Of a stretch of DNA of 5,043 bases, positions 1 to 5,043 are shown piece after piece (within the stretch, counting starts at the first letter, position 1; the number at the start of each line of letters is the position of its first letter). The stretch spans positions 1-5,043 of the forward strand of contig CAMPJU010000125.1 of the NCBI GenBank assembly GCA_946886995.1, read 5' to 3'. The notes below the pieces were generated by a model. It was not told the origin of the DNA. It saw only the letters and a program-made list of their open reading frames with translations, and made no database searches. The translations under genes and the position numbers were made by a program. This DNA comes from an uncultured Lysobacteraceae bacterium (lineage in GTDB: Bacteria > Pseudomonadota > Gammaproteobacteria > Xanthomonadales > Xanthomonadaceae).

Positions 1-296
1 ACCATCATCATCGCGGTCAGGTTGTCGACCAGGAAGCCGACGTGCGCCTCGTAGCCGCCCACCTGGAACCAGGTGTAGATGTCCTCGTTGAACGGCGCTG
101 CGCCCTGCCCCACCAGCTGCCACAGCACCCAGGCCGACATGGCGAAGCTGGCCGCCACGCCCAGGATCGTCACCCAGTGCGCGCCGGCACGGCCGATCCT
201 GCGGCCGAACAGGCCGGCCACGACCGCGCCAAGCAGCGGCGCCAGGACGATCCAGAGCAGGACCGATTTCGAGAGTGCGACTTCTGCGCCCGGCAT
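1..296 (-). CDS. nuoL: NADH-quinone oxidoreductase subunit L (NuoL), N-terminal fragment cut by window edge
   Basis: Start of the distal antiporter-like (ND5/MrpA-type) proton-pumping subunit of complex I. Reverse-strand translation from the ATG at 296 gives 98 complete codons and no stop before the left edge; the whole protein would be expected to exceed 600 residues. The fragment begins MPGAEVALSKSVLLWIVLAP. It has two hydrophobic segments (about 12-30 and 40-62), then an amphipathic loop with FNEDIYTWFQVGGYEAHVGF, and ends at VDNLTAMMM. That FxVDxLTAMM pattern at the entrance to TM3 is characteristic of NuoL. The start lies 4 nt after the nuoK stop, with AAGGG 8 nt upstream inside the nuoK 3' end. 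The catalytic Glu and Lys residues of the antiporter domain lie outside the window. Position directly after nuoK supports NuoL rather than NuoM or NuoN. Confidence 0.94.
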   Translation of the reverse strand, partial: MPGAEVALSKSVLLWIVLAPLLGAVVAGLFGRRIGRAGAHWVTILGVAASFAMSAWVLWQLVGQGAAPFNEDIYTWFQVGGYEAHVGFLVDNLTAMMM

Positions 297-300
297 CGGC

Positions 301-624
301 TCAGCCCTTCAGTGTGTCGATCTCGGCCACGTTGATCGTGCGCCGGTTGCGGAACAGGGTGACCAGGATCGCCAGGCCGATGGCGGCCTCGGCCGCGGCC
401 ACGGTGAGGATGAAGAACACGAAGACCTGGCCCGAGGCATCGCCGAGGTGCCGCGAGAACGCGATGAAGTTGATGTTCACCGCCAGCAGCATCAGCTCGA
501 TCGACATCAGCAGGATCAGCACGTTCTTCCGGTTGAGGAAGATGCCGGCCACGCTGATGCAGAACAGCGCCGCGCCGAGCGCGAGGTAGTGGCCTAGGGC
601 CAGGTCGGCTCCGAGCAGGCTCAT
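301..624 (-). CDS. nuoK: NADH-quinone oxidoreductase subunit K (NuoK)
   Basis: Small antiporter-like membrane subunit of complex I, homologous to ND4L and related to MrpC. It provides one of the proton-translocation half-channels together with NuoJ. The protein has 107 residues, against about 100 in E. coli. The ATG at 624 overlaps the nuoJ stop (ATGA) and follows a consensus AGGAGG by 7 nt, so the start is well supported; the frame is open farther upstream but that would read into nuoJ. Three hydrophobic segments are visible, near residues 9-29, 35-56 and 67-92. The two membrane glutamates essential for pumping in the family are present: E43 (in [13 protein letters not shown]) and E79 (in [13 protein letters not shown]), matching E36 and E72 of E. 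coli NuoK. The C-terminal end is a short charged tail. The gene is intact. Confidence 0.97.
   Translation of the reverse strand: MSLLGADLALGHYLALGAALFCISVAGIFLNRKNVLILLMSIELMLLAVNINFIAFSRHLGDASGQVFVFFILTVAAAEAAIGLAILVTLFRNRRTINVAEIDTLKG
305..309 (-). promoter_or_regulatory. Shine-Dalgarno-like site for nuoL
   Basis: Minus-strand AAGGG lies 8 nt before the nuoL ATG at 296, inside the final codons of nuoK. It supports that ATG as the start of nuoL. Confidence 0.55.
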
Positions 625-1265
625 GGGGTTCCCTCCTGGTCGGGGGCCGGACGCGATGGCGCGCCCTGGCGCGGCGAGGCGGCCATGCTGACCAGCCGCA
701 CGCGGTCGGCGGCGCGGACCCGCGCCTGCGCGCCCGGATCCTGGGTCTTGTTGCCGCTGCGCTTGCGCAGCGTCAGGGTCACCGCCGCGATCACCGCCAC
801 GGTCAGGATCAGCGCCGCGACCTCGAACGGGAGCAGGAACCGCGTGAACAGGGTCCGTGCGATCCATTCGGTATTGGACATGCCGGCGGCGAGCGCGGGA
901 TCAGCCGGCAGGGCGTCCATCCGCGCCGAGATGCCGACCAGCGCAAGGATCTCCAGCAGCATCACCACCGCGACCGCAAGCCCCACCGGCAGGTACCGCA
1001 CGTAGCCCTCGCGCAGCGGCACGAGGTCGATGTCGAGCATCATCACCACGAACAGGAACAGCACCATCACCGCGCCGACGTACACCAGGATCAGCGCGAC
1101 GCCCAGGAACTCCGCACCGGCCAGCAGCCAGGTGCAGGCCACCGAGAAGAAGGTGAGCACCAGCCACAGCGCCGAATGCACGGGATTGCGCGCACCGATC
1201 ACCGCCAGCGCGGACAGGACCGCGGCGGTGGCGAAGGCGTAGAAGGCGAGCAGTTCGAAACTCAT
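621..1265 (-). CDS. nuoJ: NADH-quinone oxidoreductase subunit J (NuoJ)
   Basis: Small membrane-arm subunit of complex I, homologous to ND6. It packs against NuoK and NuoH and takes part in conformational coupling of quinone reduction to proton pumping. The protein has 214 residues. The ATG at 1265 lies 8 nt after GAGG and directly begins [12 protein letters not shown], a typical NuoJ start; the same frame is open farther upstream to 1613, but that part lies inside nuoI and is very Arg/Ser/Ala-rich. Five hydrophobic segments are visible, near residues 3-24, 30-49, 53-78, 92-113 and 145-166. The third ([19 protein letters not shown] and on) is the most conserved and corresponds to the TM3 that carries a pi-bulge in solved structures. 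After the last membrane segment comes a hydrophilic tail of about 48 residues rich in Arg, Ala, Pro and Gln. The stop TGA overlaps the nuoK ATG by 4 nt. Confidence 0.96.
   Translation of the reverse strand: MSFELLAFYAFATAAVLSALAVIGARNPVHSALWLVLTFFSVACTWLLAGAEFLGVALILVYVGAVMVLFLFVVMMLDIDLVPLREGYVRYLPVGLAVAVVMLLEILALVGISARMDALPADPALAAGMSNTEWIARTLFTRFLLPFEVAALILTVAVIAAVTLTLRKRSGNKTQDPGAQARVRAADRVRLVSMAASPRQGAPSRPAPDQEGTP
632..637 (-). promoter_or_regulatory. Consensus Shine-Dalgarno for nuoK
   Basis: Minus-strand AGGAGG, a full match to the anti-Shine-Dalgarno core, lies 7 nt before the nuoK ATG at 624 and within the end of nuoJ. It is the strongest ribosome binding site in the window and fixes the nuoK start. 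The site also encodes part of the hydrophilic NuoJ tail. Confidence 0.8.
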
Positions 1266-1273
1266 GCGGGTGG

Positions 1274-1277
1274 CCTC
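1274..1277 (-). promoter_or_regulatory. Shine-Dalgarno-like site for nuoJ
   Basis: Minus-strand GAGG lies 8 nt before the nuoJ ATG at 1265 and overlaps the nuoI stop codon (TGA, 1278-1276). It supports the chosen nuoJ start across the 10-nt gap between the two genes, the largest gap in the window. Confidence 0.55.
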
Positions 1278-1779
1278 AACGGAACGGCGCGTCGGCGGCG
1301 CGGCGCTCGGCGATCTCGGCCTCGAGCCGGTCGCCGATCGCCAGCAGCTGCGGCTTGGTGACGATGTTCTGGCCGCGCCGATCGAAGTGGTACTCGTGGA
1401 TGTGCGTCTCCACGATCGAGTCGACCGGGCAGGACTCCTCGCAGAATCCGCAATAGATGCACTTGAACAGGTCGATGTCGTAGCGGGTGGTGCGGCGGGT
1501 GCCGTCCTCGCGCTGCTCCGAATCGATGGTGATCGCCAGCGCCGGGCACACCGCCTCGCACAGCTTGCAGGCGATGCAGCGCTCCTCGCCGTTGGGATAG
1601 CGGCGCAGCGCATGGATGCCGCGGAAGCGCGGCGACTGCGGCGTCTTCTCCATCGGGTACATCAGCGTGTACTTGGGACGGAACAGGTACTTGAGCGTCA
1701 GCCACAGGCCCTGCAGCAGCTCGATCAGCAGCAGCCGCCGGAACCAGTCGAAGATCCTGCCTGGAAGCGAATCGCGCAT
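1276..1779 (-). CDS. nuoI: NADH-quinone oxidoreductase subunit I (NuoI), 2x[4Fe-4S] ferredoxin-like
   Basis: Peripheral-arm subunit with two tetranuclear clusters (N6a and N6b) that pass electrons from NuoG to the terminal N2 cluster in NuoB. The protein has 167 residues, and the ATG at 1779 shares one base with the nuoH stop (TGATG). The N-terminal 50 residues form an amphipathic region rich in Phe, Leu and Arg, including [18 protein letters not shown], which anchors the subunit to the membrane arm in the family. Two classic CxxCxxCxxxCP motifs follow: C68, C71, C74, C78 and C107, C110, C113, C117. By analogy the first three of one motif pair with the last of the other. RFRG (51-54) and [15 protein letters not shown] are typical of proteobacterial NuoI. 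The C-terminus is a charged helix rich in Glu, Arg and Ala. The length fits the family (about 160-180). No ligand is missing. Confidence 0.97.
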   Translation of the reverse strand: MRDSLPGRIFDWFRRLLLIELLQGLWLTLKYLFRPKYTLMYPMEKTPQSPRFRGIHALRRYPNGEERCIACKLCEAVCPALAITIDSEQREDGTRRTTRYDIDLFKCIYCGFCEESCPVDSIVETHIHEYHFDRRGQNIVTKPQLLAIGDRLEAEIAERRAADAPFR

Positions 1780-2828
1780 CACCGCCCTGCCTCGAACACG
1801 CCGTAGTACGCCAGCAGCGCCGCGACCACGATCCAGGCGATGCTCAGCGGGATGAAGACCTTCCAGCCCAGCCGCATGATCTGGTCGTAGCGGTAGCGCG
1901 GGAAGGTCGCCCGGAACCAGATGAAGCAGCTGGCGAAGAAGAACACCTTCGCGAACAGCCACCACCAGCCGTCCACGGACAGGAACGGGATGCCCATGCC
2001 GTGGAACGGGCTGAGCCAGCCGCCGACGAAGAAGGTCGCGGTCAGGAAGCTGACCAGGATCATGTTGGCGTACTCGGCCAGGAAGAACAGCGCGAACGCC
2101 GAACCGGAGTACTCGACCATGTGCCCCGCCACGATCTCGCTTTCGCCCTCGACCACGTCGAACGGCGCGCGGTTGGTCTCGGCCACGCCGGACACGAAGA
2201 AGATGACGAACAGCGGCAGCAGCGGCAGCCAGAACCATTCGAGCGGCCCGAGGTCGCCCGCCTGCGCCAGCACGATCGTGCTCAGGTTCAGGCTGCCCGC
2301 CCCGACCATCACCCCGACCAGCGCGAAGCCCATCGCGATCTCGTAGCTGACCACCTGCGCGGCCGAGCGCATCGCGCCGAGGAACGCGTACTTGGAGTTG
2401 GAGGCCCAGCCGGCCAGGATCACGCCGTAGACACCGAGCGAGGTCATCGCCAGCAGGTACAACAGGCCGGCGTTCGCGTTCGACAGCACCACCTGGTAGT
2501 CGAACGGCACGACGGCCCACGCGGCGAAGGCGGGCGCGAGCACGACCAGCGGCGCGAGCAGGTACAGCACCTTGTGCGCGCTCGACGGCTGGATGACTTC
2601 CTTGAACAACAGCTTGAAGACGTCGGCGAAGGCCTGCAGCAGGCCCAACCCGATGTACATCGGGCCATGGCGCACGTGCATCCAGCCGATCAGCTTGCGC
2701 TCCCACACGACGTAGAAAGCGACGCTCACGATCACCGGCACGGCGATCGCGAGGATCTTCAGGACGATCCAGGCGAGCGCGCCCGGCAGGCCGAAGGACA
2801 GCAGGAAGTCGTGGATGGCGTCGATCAC
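1779..2828 (-). CDS. nuoH: NADH-quinone oxidoreductase subunit H (NuoH)
   Basis: Membrane subunit at the junction of the two arms of complex I, homologous to mitochondrial ND1. It forms most of the quinone-access chamber and the first part of the proton path. The 349-residue protein begins at GTG 2828. This start sits 7 nt after a GGAGG, overlaps the nuoG stop by 4 nt (GTGA), and removes an unlikely Arg-rich 23-residue extension that a far-upstream ATG (2897) would add from within nuoG. About eight hydrophobic segments are visible, near residues 16-41, 86-109, 121-141, 160-178, 199-214, 244-270, 289-308 and 325-345. Family signatures include WERKLIGWM (42-50), the RHGPMYIG loop (53-60) leading into an amphipathic [13 protein letters not shown] stretch, and the acidic quinone-chamber loop [15 protein letters not shown] (217-231) followed by VEYS. 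The canonical Asn of the RxGPN motif is Met57 here. The length is slightly above the roughly 325 residues of E. coli NuoH. It ends in TGA sharing its last base with the nuoI ATG. Confidence 0.97.
   Translation of the reverse strand: MIDAIHDFLLSFGLPGALAWIVLKILAIAVPVIVSVAFYVVWERKLIGWMHVRHGPMYIGLGLLQAFADVFKLLFKEVIQPSSAHKVLYLLAPLVVLAPAFAAWAVVPFDYQVVLSNANAGLLYLLAMTSLGVYGVILAGWASNSKYAFLGAMRSAAQVVSYEIAMGFALVGVMVGAGSLNLSTIVLAQAGDLGPLEWFWLPLLPLFVIFFVSGVAETNRAPFDVVEGESEIVAGHMVEYSGSAFALFFLAEYANMILVSFLTATFFVGGWLSPFHGMGIPFLSVDGWWWLFAKVFFFASCFIWFRATFPRYRYDQIMRLGWKVFIPLSIAWIVVAALLAYYGVFEAGR
1785..1788 (-). promoter_or_regulatory. Weak Shine-Dalgarno-like site for nuoI
   Basis: Minus-strand AGGG lies 5 nt before the nuoI ATG at 1779, with a second GAGG (1793-1790) 10 nt before it. 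Neither is ideal. The shared-base TGATG junction suggests that re-initiation by ribosomes finishing nuoH contributes to nuoI translation. This is inference from layout only. Confidence 0.4.
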
Positions 2829-5043
2829 TTGACGGCCTCCACGCGGACGCGCCCGGCGCCGAGGCCCGCGGTCGCCGCGTGACCGGATTCGACCCAAGCA
2901 ACGCCCTGCGCGACCTTGTCGCTGACCTCGACCGGCAACGTGGCGGTGCCTGCGCCGTTCACGACCCTGGCCATCGCCCCGTCCGCAAGGCCGGACGCGC
3001 GCGCATCGGCCGGGTGGACCGCGATCCGCGGACCGCGGTTGAGCGGATGCGCCTGCAGCGCGGCGGAACGCCGGACGACCGCATCGCTGCGGTAGATGCC
3101 CGCGGTCGACACGAGCTCCAGCCCCTCGTCGTCCTGCGCGCTCGCAGGAGCCGCTTCAGCGTTGCGCTCCCCGCGAGACGCCTGCGCTGCGGAAGCGGCG
3201 CCCGCATGCAGCTCGATGGAAGCCAGCAAGCCGGTCATGTCGGTGAAGTCGAAGCCGTCCGCGCCAAGCTCGCCGCCCAGCGCACGCAGCACCCGCCAGC
3301 CCGGACGCGCTTCGCCGGGCAGCCGACCGGCCGCCTGTGCACGCTGGTCGCGCCCTTCCAGGTTGGTGAGCGTCGCATCGATCTCGGGCAGCAGCCCGAT
3401 CGGCAGGATCACGTCGGCGACCGCAAGGGTCGACTCGCAGGCGAACGCAGTGCAGGCAACCACCTGGGCGCGGCCCAGCGCGGCCATGGCGGTCGCCTGT
3501 TCCGCGAAATCGAGGCCGGGCTCGATGCCATGCAGCAGGTACCCGCTGCGAGGCTCGGCGAGCATCGTGCGTGCGTCCCGCGACTTCGGCAGCACGCCGT
3601 GACGCGCCAGGCCGACCGCATTGGCGCCCTGCGGGATGCGGCACAGCGACGCACCGGTCGCCGCCGCGAACGCGCGGGCGGCAGCGCGGATGGCGCCGGC
3701 ATGCGGGCCGGTCTCGGCGACCGCGCCGAGCAGCACCACGGCATTGGACGCTCCGGACAGCGCATCGCGCAGCGCCTGGCCGCCGAGCGCGCGCGCCATC
3801 CAGGCCGGCGCCATGACGTGCCGGCCGGCGATGTCGAACGCGAAGTCGAAGTCGACCGGGTTGACCACGTGCACCTTCGCCCCGCGCAGGAATGCCTTGC
3901 GCACGCGCTGGTGCAGCAACGGCACTTCGTGGCGCAGGTTGCTGCCGACGATGACCACGTGGTCCGCGCCGTCGATCGCCGCCACGGGCGTCGCGAAAGG
4001 CTCGGCGATACCGTCGGCCGACAGGTCGCACTGGCCGACGCGGTGGTCGAGGTTCCCGGTGCCCAGCGCTTCGGCCAGGCGCGCCAGCAGCGCGCCCTCC
4101 TCGTTGGAGGTCGCCGGGTGGACCAGGATCCCGAGGTCGTCCGCGGCGTTGTCGCGCAGGATCGTCGCGGCCCTGCCCAGTGCCTCTTCCCAGGTCGTCG
4201 TGCGCCAGCCATCCCCGTCGCGCACCATCGGCGCGACCGCCCGGTCGTCGGCATACAGGCCCTGGTGCGCGTAGCGGTCGCGGTCCGACAGCCAGCACTC
4301 GTTGACGTCGTCGTTGTCGCGCGGAACGCTGCGCATGACCTCGCCACGACGCACGTGGTGGAAGAGGTTGCTGCCCAGCGCGTCGTGGTAGCCGAGCGAT
4401 TCGCGCGCGACCAGCTCCCACGGGCGGGCGCGGAACCGGAACACCTTGTTGGTCAGCGCGCCGACCGGGCAGACGTCGATCACGTTGCCGGAGAGCTCGG
4501 TCGTCAGCGGCTTGCCGTCGTACGTCCCGATCTGCAGGTTCTCGCCGCGCATCATGCCGCCCAGCTCATGGGTGCCGGCGATCTCGCCGGTCACGCGGAT
4601 GCAGCGCGTGCACTGGATGCAGCGGGTCATGTCGCTGGACACCAGCGGACCCAGGTCCTCGTCGGCGACCACCCGCTTGCGCTCGGCGAAGCGGCTGACC
4701 GAACGGCCATAGCCGAGCGACAGGTCCTGCAGCTCGCATTCGCCGCCCTGGTCGCAGATCGGGCAGTCGAGCGGATGGTTGATGAGCAGGAACTCCATCA
4801 CGTTGCGCTGCGCCTTCAGCGCCTTGTCGCTGCGCGTGCGCACCTGCATGCCGTCCATCACGGGCGTGGCGCATGCGGGCGCCGGCTTGCCCATCTTCTC
4901 GACCTCGACCAGGCACATCCGGCAGTTCGCCGCGATCGACAGCTTGTCGTGGTAGCAGAAGCGCGGGATCGGGATGCCCGCCCGGTCCGCCGCCTGGATG
5001 ATCATCGAACCCTTGGGTGCGGCCAGTTCGACGCCGTCGATGA
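2825..5043 (-). CDS. nuoG: NADH-quinone oxidoreductase subunit G (NuoG), 5' end cut by window edge
   Basis: Large Fe-S subunit of the peripheral arm of complex I, which relays electrons from NuoEF toward NuoI and quinone. 738 residues are visible and the reading frame is still open at the right edge. The first in-frame ATG (5005) is internal: 12 upstream codons ([12 protein letters not shown]) continue the ferredoxin fold, so the true start lies outside the window. Numbering from that Met, ligands are C17, C28, C31, C45 for [2Fe-2S] N1b; H77, C81, C84, C90 for the His/Cys3 [4Fe-4S] N3; and C129, C132, C135, C179 for [4Fe-4S] N4. The extra CxxCxxxC motif for cluster N7 is absent. From about residue 260 to 590 comes a molybdopterin-oxidoreductase-like domain, which in this family is not known to hold Mo. 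An Ala-rich linker (600-628) and a small C-terminal domain related to dinucleotide-binding folds follow. The stop is TGA at 2827-2825, overlapping the nuoH start. The family assignment is near certain. Confidence 0.97.
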   Translation of the reverse strand, partial: IDGVELAAPKGSMIIQAADRAGIPIPRFCYHDKLSIAANCRMCLVEVEKMGKPAPACATPVMDGMQVRTRSDKALKAQRNVMEFLLINHPLDCPICDQGGECELQDLSLGYGRSVSRFAERKRVVADEDLGPLVSSDMTRCIQCTRCIRVTGEIAGTHELGGMMRGENLQIGTYDGKPLTTELSGNVIDVCPVGALTNKVFRFRARPWELVARESLGYHDALGSNLFHHVRRGEVMRSVPRDNDDVNECWLSDRDRYAHQGLYADDRAVAPMVRDGDGWRTTTWEEALGRAATILRDNAADDLGILVHPATSNEEGALLARLAEALGTGNLDHRVGQCDLSADGIAEPFATPVAAIDGADHVVIVGSNLRHEVPLLHQRVRKAFLRGAKVHVVNPVDFDFAFDIAGRHVMAPAWMARALGGQALRDALSGASNAVVLLGAVAETGPHAGAIRAAARAFAAATGASLCRIPQGANAVGLARHGVLPKSRDARTMLAEPRSGYLLHGIEPGLDFAEQATAMAALGRAQVVACTAFACESTLAVADVILPIGLLPEIDATLTNLEGRDQRAQAAGRLPGEARPGWRVLRALGGELGADGFDFTDMTGLLASIELHAGAASAAQASRGERNAEAAPASAQDDEGLELVSTAGIYRSDAVVRRSAALQAHPLNRGPRIAVHPADARASGLADGAMARVVNGAGTATLPVEVSDKVAQGVAWVESGHAATAGLGAGRVRVEAVK
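2836..2840 (-). promoter_or_regulatory. Shine-Dalgarno for nuoH, deciding a GTG start
   Basis: On the minus strand the sequence reads GGAGG, then 7 nt, then GTG at 2828-2826. It lies inside the last codons of nuoG. The good match and spacing favour this GTG over the ATG at 2897, which would add a non-conserved Arg-rich leader. Translation of nuoH is probably coupled to termination of nuoG through the GTGA overlap. Confidence 0.75.

Noticed and set aside
79..597. Plus-strand open frame of 172 codons opposite nuoK and nuoL
   Set aside because: Charged low-complexity translation, fully antisense to two conserved membrane genes, with no ribosome binding site or motif to support it.
1266..1275. 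Gap between nuoI and nuoJ as a possible promoter or terminator site
   Set aside because: It is only 10 nt long, holds part of the nuoJ ribosome binding region, and shows no hairpin followed by T-run or promoter-like elements.
2213..2231. Short CAGCGG/CAGCAG repeat-like run
   Set aside because: It encodes the Leu/Pro-rich LPLLPLF stretch of a NuoH membrane segment, so codon use explains it; it is too short to be a repeat feature.
2001..2882. Long plus-strand open frame of 293 codons antisense to nuoH
   Set aside because: It lies fully opposite a well-conserved gene. Its product is very rich in Arg, His, Gln, Glu and Asp with no hydrophobic core or known motif, which is typical of antisense frames in GC-rich DNA.
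1276..2901. Minus-strand open frame of 541 codons that looks like a long protein ending in NuoI
   Set aside because: Only the part after the ATG at 1779 is NuoI-like. The upstream 374 codons are the wrong frame of nuoH and are Arg-rich, so this is not a fusion.
3156..4421. Minus-strand open frame of 421 codons overlapping nuoG in another frame
   Set aside because: Arg/Gly/Ala/Pro-rich composition with no recognisable domain. It is an out-of-frame shadow of nuoG in high-GC sequence.

Overview
This window is a stretch of a bacterial nuo operon, which encodes the proton-pumping NADH:quinone oxidoreductase (respiratory complex I). All genes lie on the minus strand, so the transcript reads from high to low coordinates: nuoG (5' end beyond the right edge), nuoH, nuoI, nuoJ, nuoK, nuoL (3' end beyond the left edge). 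This is the standard bacterial nuo order. nuoF would be expected just to the right, and nuoM and nuoN to the left.

The DNA is GC-rich and uses mostly G/C-ending codons. From memory, NuoH, NuoG and NuoL resemble those of Xanthomonadaceae/Lysobacteraceae (Gammaproteobacteria such as Xanthomonas, Lysobacter, Luteimonas and Pseudoxanthomonas). Examples are the NuoH arm with RHGPMYIG and a NuoG that lacks the N7 cluster ligands. The family assignment is an inference without a database search, and the genus is not resolved.

Layout from right to left on the minus strand: 5043-2825 NuoG, carrying the Fe-S clusters of the peripheral arm. 2828-1779 NuoH, the membrane subunit forming the quinone chamber, with a GTG start overlapping the nuoG stop by 4 nt. 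1779-1276 NuoI, the 2x[4Fe-4S] subunit, sharing 1 nt with nuoH. 1265-621 NuoJ, after a 10-nt gap. 624-301 NuoK, with a 4-nt ATGA overlap. 296-1 the N-terminal part of NuoL, after a 4-nt gap. There is no non-coding stretch longer than 10 nt, and I see no internal promoter, terminator, RNA gene, repeat array or mobile element.

The proteins work together as follows. NuoG and NuoI pass electrons from NADH (oxidised by NuoEF, not in the window) along Fe-S clusters to quinone, which binds near NuoH. NuoH, J, K and L are membrane-arm subunits that couple quinone reduction to proton translocation. The genes look intact and conventional. I found no convincing sign of a novel system. The points worth a second look are lineage-level details: loss of N7, a substituted NuoH loop, a low-complexity linker in NuoG, a long NuoJ tail, and pervasive translational coupling.
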